Assembly: GCF_046614695.1 (NCBI RefSeq)
Contig: NZ_JBKKHQ010000017.1
Span: 62,001 to 126,000, forward strand
From: Pokkaliibacter sp046614695
GTDB lineage: Bacteria; Pseudomonadota; Gammaproteobacteria; Pseudomonadales; Balneatricaceae
DNA: 64,000 nucleotides
Direction of reading: 5' to 3'
The notes beneath the pieces are model-generated. The model was not told where the DNA came from and made no database searches. It saw only the letters and a program-made list of their open reading frames with translations. Shown here piece by piece: positions 1 to 8,969 of this stretch. A program made the position numbers and the translations under genes. Position 1 is the first letter of the stretch, and every line of letters begins with the position of its first letter.

Positions 1-1442
1 ACGGGCTGGTCGTGATCGACACCCAGGGCATTATCCGCGACAGCAACAGTACTACGTATGAGATCTTTGGTTATCCGCCGGGTTCGCTGATCGGCAAAAA
101 CATCAGCGTACTCATGTCGCCCGACAGCGCTTCAGTGCACGATATGTTTTTACAGCGTGCCCGTGATCACTCCAATAACGAGCTGGCGGCGATCGGCAAA
201 CATCGGGCACTGACGGCACTGCGCGCGGATGGCAGAGAAATCCCCATCAAGGTTTGTATTACCCGTGGTGATACCGAAGAGGGTCAGTTCTTTACGGGCA
301 TCATTCATGACCTCTCAGCGCTGACCGATACCCGCCAACGCAATGAGGAGCTGAGTAACATCATGCAGGCGGCGGTCCATGCGGCGGGAGCAGGCTTTCT
401 GCTGTTGTCGCCGGATAATCGTATTTTGCAAGCCAATGAGGCGCTGCTGGACTGGCTCGGTTTCTCTTTGGAAGAAGCTCCGCTTAAGCAGCTGGAAGAC
501 ATTATTGTGAGCCGTGCTGAGCTGCTGCTATTGCAGGAGCGGCTGCGTCAGGAAATCGTCCAGGCCCTGTCGTGCAATCTGGTGTTTTTCAGTGCGGATG
601 GAAGCCCGCGCTGGGGTTATGCGACGCTGGCCAAGGTCCATGACCAGCGCGGCCAGATTACCTACTGGGTACTGCAGGTCATTGATATTGATGAGGAAGT
701 TCGCTTGGCGCGGGATTTGGCTCAGCGCAACACCGAGCTGGAAGAGGCCAATAAAGAGCTGGACCAGTTTGCCTTTGTGGCCTCCCATGACCTGAAAGCC
801 CCCCTTCGTGGTATCCAGCAGTTACTGGAGTGGATTGAAGAGGAGCATCCTGCGCAGCAGAGCAATGAGGTAAAGGAATACTTTGCGCTGGCCTTCAGCC
901 GTATTGGCCGCCTGCAACGGTTGCTGGATGACCTGCTGGATTATTCCCGCGTTGGTCGTAAAGCCGATAGCTTCAAGACTATTCACCTCAGAACCACGGT
1001 GGAGGAGGAGTTCAGAGTGCTTGGCGCTGGTCAGCACGTGACCTTGCATAATGGCGTTACCCTCGGGGAAATCACCACGCTGGCGGCGCCCCTTGAGCTG
1101 ATCCTGCGTAACCTCATGAGCAATGCCATCAAGCATCATGATCAGCCCACCGGCAATATCTGGGTACGAGGCTGGGCGGAAGAAGACTCCTATCACTTTG
1201 CCGTGGAGGATGATGGGCCGGGGATTGCGCCAGAGCATCAGCAGCAGGTTTTCGGACTCTTTAACACTCTCAAACCCCGTGACGAAGTCGAGGGCAGTGG
1301 TATCGGCCTGACCGTGATCAAGAAGATACTGGACCGTTACGAGTGCCAGTATCTGCTGGAATCGGACGGCGTGCGCGGGACCTGTTTTCATTTCACCTGG
1401 CCCGCTGAAGAAGTGCTAAGGAGAAGCAGCCATGCCAGCTAG
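1..1442 (+). CDS. PAS-domain sensor histidine kinase (5' end outside window)
   Basis: The reading frame is open to the left edge, so the N-terminus is missing. A GTG at 12 lies inside a PAS domain and is not a convincing start. Counting from that codon, a PAS domain (GLVVID, IFGYPPGSLIGKN) fills about residues 1-100 and a second PAS about 115-230. A HisKA dimerisation helix follows with phospho-acceptor His259 in SHDLKAPLRG, then an HATPase domain with N box (LRNLMSNAIKHH), G1 (DDGPGIAP) and G2 (GSGIGLTVIKK). All catalytic boxes look intact. The SHDLKAPLR type of kinase is typical of phytochrome-like and PAS kinases that pair with Rcp1-type regulators. It overlaps the next gene by 11 bp, so the two are almost certainly cotranscribed. 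The sensory input cannot be told from the visible part. Confidence 0.9.
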   Translation, partial: GLVVIDTQGIIRDSNSTTYEIFGYPPGSLIGKNISVLMSPDSASVHDMFLQRARDHSNNELAAIGKHRALTALRADGREIPIKVCITRGDTEEGQFFTGIIHDLSALTDTRQRNEELSNIMQAAVHAAGAGFLLLSPDNRILQANEALLDWLGFSLEEAPLKQLEDIIVSRAELLLLQERLRQEIVQALSCNLVFFSADGSPRWGYATLAKVHDQRGQITYWVLQVIDIDEEVRLARDLAQRNTELEEANKELDQFAFVASHDLKAPLRGIQQLLEWIEEEHPAQQSNEVKEYFALAFSRIGRLQRLLDDLLDYSRVGRKADSFKTIHLRTTVEEEFRVLGAGQHVTLHNGVTLGEITTLAAPLELILRNLMSNAIKHHDQPTGNIWVRGWAEEDSYHFAVEDDGPGIAPEHQQQVFGLFNTLKPRDEVEGSGIGLTVIKKILDRYECQYLLESDGVRGTCFHFTWPAEEVLRRSSHAS

Positions 1443-1884
1443 CCCCCATGCACTGGTCAGCATCCTGCTGATTGAGGATGACGATATTGATGCACGGGGT
1501 GTCGAGCGGGCGCTGAAAAAACGCCAGTGGACTAACCCGCTACTGCGAGCACGCAGTGCGACCGAGGCGCTTTGTCTGTTGCGAGATGGCAGGGTGGTAT
1601 CGCCTTTTGTGGTGTTACTTGATCTAAACCTGCCGGGCATGAGCGGTATTGAATTCCTGAAACAACTTCGTCATGACCCTTCCTTGGCACAGACTATAGT
1701 TTTTGTATTGACCACTTCGCGCCGCGATGAAGACATTACTGCGGCTTATCATCAGCACGTCGCCGGCTATATTGTGAAATCCTGTATGGACAGGGACTAC
1801 AACGCCCTGCTGTCGATGCTGGAATCCTATTGCCGTGTGTTGGCGTTTCCTATAAGGAGATCGGATGGACGTCCTGATCATTGA
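1432..1884 (+). CDS. Rcp1-like single-domain response regulator
   Basis: A 150-residue stand-alone receiver domain. The acidic pocket is EDDD near the N-terminus, the phospho-acceptor is Asp64 in VVLLDLNLPG, the Thr is in VLTTS and the conserved Lys is in YIVKS. The longer beta4-alpha5 segment and lack of an output domain resemble Rcp1/CheY-like partners of phytochrome-type kinases. A strong AAGGAG site lies 8 nt before the ATG. It overlaps the kinase upstream by 11 bp and the REC-GGDEF-EAL gene downstream by 20 bp. The inferred role is to receive phosphate from the kinase, either as a shuttle or as a sink for the third gene. Confidence 0.9.
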   Translation: MPASPHALVSILLIEDDDIDARGVERALKKRQWTNPLLRARSATEALCLLRDGRVVSPFVVLLDLNLPGMSGIEFLKQLRHDPSLAQTIVFVLTTSRRDEDITAAYHQHVAGYIVKSCMDRDYNALLSMLESYCRVLAFPIRRSDGRPDH

Positions 1885-3616
1885 TGATGATGCCGTAGAT
1901 CGAATTGCCGCGAAGAAAACCCTGCGCTCTGCTGGTCTGCAGGTTCGCCATATCGTTGAGACCAGCTCCGCCGAAGCAGGCATCGAGCATGCCCATGCCC
2001 ATCGCTTTGATCTGGTGCTACTGGATTACCGTCTGCCACCCACCAACGGCATTGAAGTCACCCGCCGGTTACGTGAGCAGGGCATGACGTCTATGGCCAT
2101 CATCATGCTGAGCCACAGTCAGGATGAAAGTATCGCTATCGAAAGCGTGGAGGCCGGGGCGCAGGACTTTCTTATGAAGTCTGAACTCTCCGGGATGCGT
2201 CTGAAGCGGGCCATTCTCATGGCGCGGGAACGTTACCAGATGGAGCAGCAGATTCGCTCCAGCCATGATCAGCTCAAGCAACTGGCCGAGTGCGATACGC
2301 TGACCGGGCTGGCCAACCGCTATTATTTTGAGCAGAGCCTGAAAGTGGCGCTGGACACTGCCGGAGCCTCGGAGGGTAACGAGGTCGCGCTGTTATTGCT
2401 CGACCTCGACAAGTTCAAGGACATTAACGATACCCTCGGCCATGCGATCGGGGACCGCTTTTTACGGGAAGTCGCTAAACGTCTGTCTCTGTGTATGCGC
2501 GAAGGGGATCTGCTCAGCCGACTCGGGGGCGATGAGTTCTGTATCCTCATTCGGCGGGATGCCAATATCGGTCGTATCCGTATGATTTTGCATCGGATTT
2601 TTGACAGCTTTCGCGAGCCTGTGAGGCTCCTTGGCCATGAACAGCGCATCAGTAGCAGTATTGGGGTGGCGACTTTCCCGGAAAGTGCGACGACCCCGGA
2701 GGAGTTGATGAAGTGCGCCGATGTGGCGATGTACAGGGCCAAGGAGTCAGGCAAGAATCAGGCGCATCACTATTCCCGTCATATTCATAACGAGCTGCAA
2801 AAGCGCATTCGCCTAGAAGGCGAAATTCAGGCGGCACTGGCGCAAAAACAGTTCGAGCTCTACTACCAGCCGCAAGTCAGTGGCGAAACGCTGCAACTGG
2901 TCGGCGTTGAAGCGCTAATTCGCTGGAATCATCCACGGTATGGGCTTTTAGCGCCGGATCAGTTTATCTCCATCGCAGAAGAGTCAGACCTGATTAACCA
3001 GCTTGGGCGCTGGGTGCTGCAGGAGGCATGCCGGCAGTTTAATGACTGGGCGGACGTGCTGGAGCCGCGTGGCCTGCAGTTCACCATCGCGGTGAATCTC
3101 TCTGCCCGGCAGCTGCGTAATTCGGGTCTGCTCGACGACTTGAGAAAACTGATTGCGCACTATGACATTCCGCCTGAACTCTTGGAGCTTGAGTTGACAG
3201 AAAGCTCGCTGGAAACCAGCCTGTCGGCGATGGAAACCCTGAACGAGATTACAGCGATGGGGATTCAGCTAGCGCTGGATGACTTTGGCACCGGCTATTC
3301 ATCACTTTCTCATCTGCACGAATACCCGTTTCATGTTCTTAAGATCGACAAATCCTTTGTACAGAGTGCAGAGACTCCGGCACGGGCGAATTTTTTGCGC
3401 GCCGTTAGCGCCTTTGCCCATTCACTGGAATTTGCCACCGTCGCCGAAGGGGTGGAAACCGAAGCTCAGAGTGAGCTGTGTCAGAGCCTCGGAATCCATC
3501 GATTGCAGGGTTACTACTTCGCCAAACCGATGCCAGCCAGTGAGCTGAAAGCCCAGTGGCTCATGGAGTCGGGCGAGTTTAGCGGCGCGCCAGCCAAAGC
3601 AGGGCAAGTACACTAG
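1865..3616 (+). CDS. REC-GGDEF-EAL response regulator (c-di-GMP turnover)
   Basis: 583 residues. A receiver domain (1-120, Asp54 in LVLLDYRLPP) is followed by GGDEF (about 140-300) and EAL (about 320-570) domains. The diguanylate cyclase motif GGDEF is intact at 221-225, with an RxxD inhibitory site (REGD) five residues upstream. The phosphodiesterase domain keeps EAL at 349-351, NLSARQ, ELTESS, DDFGTGYSS, the Lys of LKIDKS and the Glu of AEGVET, so both activities are possible. AAGGAG precedes the ATG by 5 nt. Phosphorylation by the upstream kinase/Rcp pair presumably sets the balance of c-di-GMP synthesis and breakdown. The 3' end overlaps the convergent EamA gene by 38 bp. Confidence 0.93.
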   Translation: MDVLIIDDDAVDRIAAKKTLRSAGLQVRHIVETSSAEAGIEHAHAHRFDLVLLDYRLPPTNGIEVTRRLREQGMTSMAIIMLSHSQDESIAIESVEAGAQDFLMKSELSGMRLKRAILMARERYQMEQQIRSSHDQLKQLAECDTLTGLANRYYFEQSLKVALDTAGASEGNEVALLLLDLDKFKDINDTLGHAIGDRFLREVAKRLSLCMREGDLLSRLGGDEFCILIRRDANIGRIRMILHRIFDSFREPVRLLGHEQRISSSIGVATFPESATTPEELMKCADVAMYRAKESGKNQAHHYSRHIHNELQKRIRLEGEIQAALAQKQFELYYQPQVSGETLQLVGVEALIRWNHPRYGLLAPDQFISIAEESDLINQLGRWVLQEACRQFNDWADVLEPRGLQFTIAVNLSARQLRNSGLLDDLRKLIAHYDIPPELLELELTESSLETSLSAMETLNEITAMGIQLALDDFGTGYSSLSHLHEYPFHVLKIDKSFVQSAETPARANFLRAVSAFAHSLEFATVAEGVETEAQSELCQSLGIHRLQGYYFAKPMPASELKAQWLMESGEFSGAPAKAGQVH

Positions 3617-4520
3617 CGGCGACCAGCCCCGTCATCCACTGCCAGGGTTCATCGAACAGCACCATGGCGTAGCCGTAGGTGAAAAAGGGCTGCAACAGCT
3701 GAATCTGGCTGATACGGGCCACTCCACCTTCAGCCAGCGCACGGTTCCAGGCAAAGAAGCCGAGTAGCGAGCTGACCAGTCCCACGTACAGAAGCGCACA
3801 CCAGCTACCTGCATCCAGCGCGGACAGGGATTGCAGCCAGACGCTCGGCTCCATCACCCACCAGCACCCTAATGCCAGCGGCAGTCCAAGGGCATTGCTC
3901 CAGCAGCTGACCTGCCAGCCCGGCATCTTCTGACTTAAAAGCGCGCCCTGGCTGTAGCCGCAGCCGCAGAGAATCACTGCGCCGATCAGCGCCAGATCGC
4001 CCCAGTACAGATCATTCGCGCCGCTCTGCCAGAGGTTGTAACCCAGCACAATCGCGGCGCCGCTACAGGCATAACCCCAGAATTTCGGATGTGGCGGATG
4101 CATGCCGTTGATCAGCGCAGCACAGCTGGCGGTGGCCAGTGGCAGCAGGGCGATGGTTAACGCGCCATGACTCACCGGCAGGTAGTTCATGCCCACTGCA
4201 ATCAGCACCGGGAAGCCGATGTTATTGCAGATCAGCACATGGGAAATCAGCCACCACTGACGACGGCTCGGTAAGGGCGCTCGCCCCAGCCACAAGAGAG
4301 GAACCGCGACCAGCGATGCGATGATGATGCGAAGTACGGTGATCGCCAGCGGCGAGAGCTGACCGGCCAGTACTTTGGTGGCGGGCAAGGTCATGGCAAA
4401 GCTGGCAACAGCAATAAAACCCAGCACGACCGCCCGTTGCTGGCGGCGTTTCTCGGTGCTGAGGTCATCCGCAGTGACCGAAGTCACTGCTGTGTCGTTG
4501 GCGGAGATAAGGCTACTCAT
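3579..4520 (-). CDS. EamA/DMT-family transporter
   Basis: 313 residues with about ten hydrophobic segments arranged as two EamA repeats (about 30-160 and 175-310), as in inner-membrane metabolite exporters of the drug/metabolite superfamily. The first 28 residues are a polar cytoplasmic tail. An AGGGA site lies about 9 nt before the ATG. It is 21 bp downstream of a second EamA gene and probably in one operon with it. Substrate cannot be told. The divergent MocR regulator suggests export of an amino acid or related amine (inference). Confidence 0.82.
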   Translation of the reverse strand: MSSLISANDTAVTSVTADDLSTEKRRQQRAVVLGFIAVASFAMTLPATKVLAGQLSPLAITVLRIIIASLVAVPLLWLGRAPLPSRRQWWLISHVLICNNIGFPVLIAVGMNYLPVSHGALTIALLPLATASCAALINGMHPPHPKFWGYACSGAAIVLGYNLWQSGANDLYWGDLALIGAVILCGCGYSQGALLSQKMPGWQVSCWSNALGLPLALGCWWVMEPSVWLQSLSALDAGSWCALLYVGLVSSLLGFFAWNRALAEGGVARISQIQLLQPFFTYGYAMVLFDEPWQWMTGLVAASVLALLWLARR

Positions 4521-4541
4521 GATCAGGATTCCCTGCGGTGA

Positions 4542-5447
4542 TCAGCTTGGGGTGGAGAGGGATAGCTCGCGGCGCTTCAGTCGGGCCTGCTGCCAGCGCG
4601 GGCCAAACATGTTGATCACCACGGCCAGCAGAATCAGCACCACGGCCAGGGTTTTGTGCGCATCAATGGTTTCGCCAAACATCAGGTACGAACCGAGAAA
4701 GCCAAAGATCGGCACCAGCAACGTCAGCGGCGCAACGGTGGCGGCGGGATACTTGACCATGAGCGAGTTCCAGATCCAGTAGCCGATTAGCGTGGTCGGG
4801 TAGACCTGTACCAGCAGCGAGATCACCGCATCACGGTCAAAGGCTTGCCAGGTGGCGACAAAGACCTCTGGCCCCTGCGTCAGCCAGGCCAGCGCAAACA
4901 GTGGAATCGGCGCGAAAAGACTGGTCCAGACCACAAAGGAAAACTGCGCCTGGACGCGGATTTTCTTCACCAGAATATTGGTGCCCGCACGGGAAACCGT
5001 CGCCAGGATTACCAGCAGAAAGCCTGCGACGGTCATACTGCCATCGGTCACACCCATCACCAGCAGCAGGCCAAGCAGGGCAAAGGCCATGGAGATCAGG
5101 TTAAAGCGGCTGAGCTTTTCATTGAGTAGCACCGCGGCCATGAAGATCGTCACAAACACATGAAACTGCATCACCAGCGCGGCCAGCCCCGCCGACAAAC
5201 CAAAGTGAATACCCAGAAAGGCCATGCCCCAGAGGCCGACGCCAAAGAGCACGCCATAGAGCGCCATCCAGCCCATGTGAATGGCGGGTCGCTTGATAAA
5301 AAACACCAGCGGCAGGGCGCTCAGGCTAAAGCGAAGCCCGGCAAGAACGAAGGGATCGAGGCTTTTCAGCCCGAGTTTGATAAAGGAGAAGTTGATACCC
5401 CAAAGCGCCATAACACTGATGCCCAGGGCCAGATCGCGGAATTTCAT
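4542..5447 (-). CDS. EamA/DMT-family transporter (amino-acid-metabolite exporter type)
   Basis: 301 residues with ten predicted TM helices in two EamA repeats. The N-terminal ALWGINFSFIKLGL is typical of O-acetylserine/cysteine-type exporters (E. coli EamA/YdeD group). The start is supported by AGAGG six nt before the ATG. It is the first gene of a two-gene minus-strand unit and divergent from the MocR-family regulator across about 240 bp, a frequent arrangement in which the regulator controls the exporters. The substrate is an inference only. Confidence 0.84.
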   Translation of the reverse strand: MKFRDLALGISVMALWGINFSFIKLGLKSLDPFVLAGLRFSLSALPLVFFIKRPAIHMGWMALYGVLFGVGLWGMAFLGIHFGLSAGLAALVMQFHVFVTIFMAAVLLNEKLSRFNLISMAFALLGLLLVMGVTDGSMTVAGFLLVILATVSRAGTNILVKKIRVQAQFSFVVWTSLFAPIPLFALAWLTQGPEVFVATWQAFDRDAVISLLVQVYPTTLIGYWIWNSLMVKYPAATVAPLTLLVPIFGFLGSYLMFGETIDAHKTLAVVLILLAVVINMFGPRWQQARLKRRELSLSTPS

Positions 5448-5542
5448 GATGGCCTCTCGCTCAAATCCCGTTTTGGAATTCGTGGTGATGAATTCTCAGA
5501 GGGCGCCGTTTGAAAGCGCCATGAAACCTCATGCTAGCGAAG

Positions 5543-5595
5543 TGTTAGGTCGATGAACCTAGACAGTTGCGGACACTTTTTACAAACTGTTAGGT
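5543..5595. promoter_or_regulatory. Direct repeats TGTTAGGT, candidate MocR operator
   Basis: The octamer TGTTAGGT occurs at 5543-5550 and again at 5588-5595, each preceded by A(G/C), in the divergent EamA/MocR intergenic region. MocR-type regulators commonly bind direct repeats near their own promoters. Assignment to this regulator is inference. Confidence 0.35.
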
Positions 5596-5689
5596 GTTAT
5601 TACCAATACACTTTGCGGGCCGGGTCGCAGTACACTGGGCACTTTGCGGATGTGATAGGCCCGTTATGAAGCCGGGCGGGAGCAGCACG

Positions 5690-7117
5690 ATGATTTCACT
5701 GGATCGGGACAGCAGCGTCCCGCTGGTTAACCAGATCTGTGATGGGGTGATTGATGCCATCGCCCGTCAGGTGTTTATCGCCGGTGCCAAGTTGCCCTCG
5801 GTGCGACGGTTGGCGGATCAGTTGGCGGTCAGCAGCTTTACCATTGCCAGCGCTTACGACCGGCTTTCCGGCCTTGGCATCATTCAGTCCCGGCGCGGCA
5901 GCGGTTATTACGTGATGCCACCGGCTAAGCGACCTTCTGCCCCGGCGACACGGGCCATTACCACCGATGACCTGCCGAGTAGCGGCAGCGTTTCCGTCGA
6001 CTTCTTCCGCGAAGCCCTGAATACCCGCCACTTTGCCTTACCTGTCAGCTGTGGATTCCTGCCGCCCAGCTGGATCGGCGATGCACTGTCGCCGGTCGTG
6101 ACCGGCAAGCTGATGCGTCAGGCCTTTATGCAGGGCGAGCCTGCGGCCATTGCCGGGGGTGAAGTACTGCGGGAACGACTGGCCCAGCGCCTGCGTGAGC
6201 TTGGCCTGACTGCCGATGCATCACGAGTGCTGATCACCAGCGGCGCGACTCACAGTTTTTACCTGATCGTGCAGACGCTGCTCTCGCCTGAGGATGTGGT
6301 GGTCGTGGAAGATCCGAGCTATTTCCTGCTGCAGATGCGCCGCTCTGATGCCCGGATCTCTGCGCGCATGATGTCGGTGCCGCGAAAAGAGGATGGGCCG
6401 GATCTTGATGCGCTGGAAGCGCTCTGCAAAACCCATCGGCCAAAGCTGATCCTGACTCAGACGCTGGCGCACAATCCGCTGGGCGGGAATACCTCCATGG
6501 CAGTGGGGCATCGTCTGCTGCGACTGGCGGAAGAGTACGATTTCTACATTATCGAAGATGACATCTTCGGCGACCTGGCGGGCAAAGACCGGTTCTATTT
6601 ATCGCAATTGAACGGCTCGGGCACGAAACAGCGGGTGTTTTATATCAGCAGTTTCAGCAAGACACTGAGCGCCTCGGTGCGTGTTGGTTTTATGCTGGCA
6701 CCGCCAGAGCTGATGTCGCCTCTGCTGGAGACCAAAGTGGCCACGGTGCTTTCCGGTTCACTGCTCGATGAAACCCTGGTTCAGCACGTGCTGGAATCCG
6801 GCCGTTTTCAGCGTCATACGGAAAAGCTGCGTGAGCGCGTTTGGCAGGCGCGGGCCAAAACGGTTCAGGCACTGAAAAAGATGGGCGTCATGGAGAATGA
6901 CCCGCCGCAGGATGGGCTGTTCCTCTGGGCAAAAATGCCCGATGGCGTCGATGTGCCCGCACTGATTGATGAGGCGCGCCAGCGCAGCATCTTCCTCTGT
7001 AGCGGCGATATCTTCAGCCAGAAACCGGGCGCAGAACGATACCTGCGCCTTAACGTCAGCTACGCCTGCCAACCGGCCTTTCTTGAGTGGCTGGCAGGAG
7101 TGGTTGCACAGTCTTAG
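5690..7117 (+). CDS. MocR-type GntR regulator with aminotransferase domain
   Basis: 475 residues from the preferred ATG at 5690, which has GGAG 7 nt upstream. In-frame starts at 5594 and 5666 lack a good ribosome site. Residues 1-75 form a GntR winged helix (VPLVNQICDGVIDAI, LPSVRRLADQLAVS, GSGYYVM). The rest is a fold-type I aminotransferase-like domain that binds PLP, with the probable Schiff-base Lys324 in SSFSKTLS. Family members use PLP or an amino-PLP adduct as a signal and mostly regulate neighbouring genes. The divergent pair of EamA exporters is the likely target, and TGTTAGGT repeats lie between them. Confidence 0.88.
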   Translation: MISLDRDSSVPLVNQICDGVIDAIARQVFIAGAKLPSVRRLADQLAVSSFTIASAYDRLSGLGIIQSRRGSGYYVMPPAKRPSAPATRAITTDDLPSSGSVSVDFFREALNTRHFALPVSCGFLPPSWIGDALSPVVTGKLMRQAFMQGEPAAIAGGEVLRERLAQRLRELGLTADASRVLITSGATHSFYLIVQTLLSPEDVVVVEDPSYFLLQMRRSDARISARMMSVPRKEDGPDLDALEALCKTHRPKLILTQTLAHNPLGGNTSMAVGHRLLRLAEEYDFYIIEDDIFGDLAGKDRFYLSQLNGSGTKQRVFYISSFSKTLSASVRVGFMLAPPELMSPLLETKVATVLSGSLLDETLVQHVLESGRFQRHTEKLRERVWQARAKTVQALKKMGVMENDPPQDGLFLWAKMPDGVDVPALIDEARQRSIFLCSGDIFSQKPGAERYLRLNVSYACQPAFLEWLAGVVAQS

Positions 7118-7129
7118 AAGGGAAGAATC

Positions 7130-8158
7130 TTATTTTTTCTCCTTGGCTTTGATCTGCTCGCGCAGTTGTTTATAGACATCATCCGGCATATCACGCCAGT
7201 AGCGTTCAGGGCGTCCAGTGAGTTTGTCATGGTGAGAGGTGGTTGGATCAAGAGGGCGCCACGCCTCGAAGGAAGGAATATCCGGCAAAGGTCGGGTCAC
7301 ATCCATGTACTGCTGCAGAAAATCCCAGCAGATTTTGGCTTGATCGATAGTGTTGGCGAAAGGAAAGAAGCCACGCGTAAGTCGGATCGTGTGGTTTGGG
7401 CTATCGACCTGCCGCAGGTCCATTTTTACCCCGATCTGAATACCGTTATCCGCCATCATATCGCTGCATTCTGCAACCATGCGACTAAAAGGTACCTCGG
7501 CTTTGACACGCCCCCGTTGTCCACTGGTGTCGTAGAGAATAACCATGCCGGTACGGCGGTTAAAGGCAAATGCTGGGCGGGCAAGTTTGACTACCAAGCG
7601 GGCAAACAGCGGCATGGCCCAATAGGAAATAAACCAAGCAGCTCCGAATATTAAAGCTCCAATTAAAGGGACTCTAGCCAACCCAACCGCTGCCTCTTGA
7701 TCTACTGAAGTCCCTATAAGATACAAAGGTAAGATGAAAATGATGCTTAGCCAGAATAAAACACGAGAAAACCCGTAAAACAAAGGGAATAGTCCTATTA
7801 AGTAGTCTAGTTTTCCTGTAGAAAAATGGCGCATCATTTCGCAATCCATCCGAATAGGGTGGTCTACGATATCCGGATTTTTTAAATCATCTAGTTTCGC
7901 ATTTCTTAGTTTATGACTATCTTCGATGGTATTGGCTGAGACAGCCCCTTCCACTAAATAACTGGAAGGAATTCTATTGGTATAAGGGCGGCCCTTCGGT
8001 AGAACATAGTGTGTAAGACGAGGGCTATAATTATTCAGACTATCGTCATATTGGGCACGGTAGACGGTTGTGGAATAGAAAATATCCTCTGATGTTTCGG
8101 TATAGCCTGATTTGCCCTGAAGAGCATACTTCTGAATGGCGAGAGTCTGAGTCGACAT
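7130..8158 (-). CDS. Two-TM protein of unknown function, DUF6708-like
   Basis: 342 residues. An N-terminal soluble part (1-115) is followed by two hydrophobic helices (about 120-145 and 160-185) and a C-terminal domain with FNRRTGMVILYD, then a charged end rich in Lys/Glu. The arrangement of two central helices followed by a FNRxTxxVhhh segment resembles DUF6708-type proteins often found near type VI secretion accessory genes. That resemblance is from memory and tentative. The N-terminal half is clearly more AT-rich than the flanking genes, while the 3' part matches the host GC. No secretion-system gene is visible nearby. GGA lies about six nt before the ATG. Confidence 0.6.
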   Translation of the reverse strand: MSTQTLAIQKYALQGKSGYTETSEDIFYSTTVYRAQYDDSLNNYSPRLTHYVLPKGRPYTNRIPSSYLVEGAVSANTIEDSHKLRNAKLDDLKNPDIVDHPIRMDCEMMRHFSTGKLDYLIGLFPLFYGFSRVLFWLSIIFILPLYLIGTSVDQEAAVGLARVPLIGALIFGAAWFISYWAMPLFARLVVKLARPAFAFNRRTGMVILYDTSGQRGRVKAEVPFSRMVAECSDMMADNGIQIGVKMDLRQVDSPNHTIRLTRGFFPFANTIDQAKICWDFLQQYMDVTRPLPDIPSFEAWRPLDPTTSHHDKLTGRPERYWRDMPDDVYKQLREQIKAKEKK

Positions 8159-8259
8159 TTAAATTCCATCCCTGAGAATTTAAGTAGATAGGAGGGCCTG
8201 CGTAAGGGCGTATCCTAGCAAACGGGACGCTGTTCTCCTAATCAGACGACAGGTCACTT

Positions 8260-8391
8260 TTATGGTCTGGTAGCTTGGAGTTCTAACAACACATGTGCAT
8301 CATGGGCTTCATAAGCGCTAGATGAAGTTACAGGAGTTGATATTGATGCTGATGGTTGGGGGGCAAAACTCCTAGAAAACTTGGTGCTCAT
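8260..8391 (-). CDS. Small ORF, 43 codons, hypothetical
   Basis: An ATG at 8391 opens a 43-codon frame ending in TAA at 8260-8262. The product is Ser/Ala/Thr-rich (MSTKFSRSFAPQPSAS...) and ends in a His/Leu-rich stretch (EAHDAHVLLELQ). It lies 101 bp upstream of the DUF6708-like gene on the same strand, so it may be a short leader gene of that unit. The ribosome site is weak (a GAGA stretch), no homologue is recognised, and it could be chance. Confidence 0.3.
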   Translation of the reverse strand: MSTKFSRSFAPQPSASISTPVTSSSAYEAHDAHVLLELQATRP

Positions 8392-8474
8392 ATTCTCTTA
8401 CTTGAGAGAAGACATCCCCCCTCTAAAAAAGCGCCAGTCACAGTATTGCCCAAACAAGCAAGTTGGTAATGGAT

Positions 8475-8843
8475 ATGAATAAGTTATTTTATCTAATCGC
8501 GATATTGATTACAGGATGTGCAGGCTTAATGAAAAATGATGAATACCCATTTGATAAAGTTGAAGTGATAAATTCTGCTATTGTTGGGGAGTAATTGCAT
8601 TTAAATTATAATACTTTTTTGGAAACGATGTTTTACTCTCCTGGGATTAATGTAGAACATAATAAGAATGCATTGATACTTCATGTGGTTCGCTGTGAGC
8701 TCAATGCTGCATGTGATGTCGATGTGAAGTCTAAAACTGAAAATGGCGGATACTTGGCAATAATTAATGTTCCAGAGAATACTAAGCATATTTATATTTT
8801 TAGTGAGAAAGATTCAAATAGAATTTCTATTGACTCACCATAA
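8475..8843 (+). pseudogene. Lipoprotein gene interrupted by an in-frame TAA
   Basis: An ATG at 8475 starts MNKLFYLIAILITGCAGLM, a lipoprotein signal peptide with lipobox ITGC and Cys15 as lipidation site. The frame stops at TAA 8592-8594 after 39 codons. The same frame then runs open for another 82 codons to 8843, and the second half reads like a folded domain (VVRCELNAACDVDV, GGYLAIINVP). Read through, it would be a roughly 122-residue lipoprotein. A nonsense mutation in a small AT-rich accessory gene is the simplest reading. The alternative is two ORFs, the second starting at TTG 8595 right after the stop, but no ribosome site supports it. Confidence 0.55.
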
Positions 8844-8921
8844 TAGACAGTGGGTTGCTCAGAATTTTTCATATACGAAGTGATGACTAAAAAACTCATT
8901 TTCGTTCTGATTTTTAATTAA

Positions 8922-8966
8922 AAATCCCCACTTCATGCAAATATAAGCGTTCTGAAGTGGGGATAT
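8922..8966 (-). terminator. Rho-independent terminator of poxB unit
   Basis: A perfect 10-bp inverted repeat, CCCCACTTCA (8926-8935) and TGAAGTGGGG (8953-8962), is followed in the minus direction by an ATTTTTAATT tract. It lies just beyond the poxB stop codon. Confidence 0.75.
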
Positions 8967-8969
8967 GTT

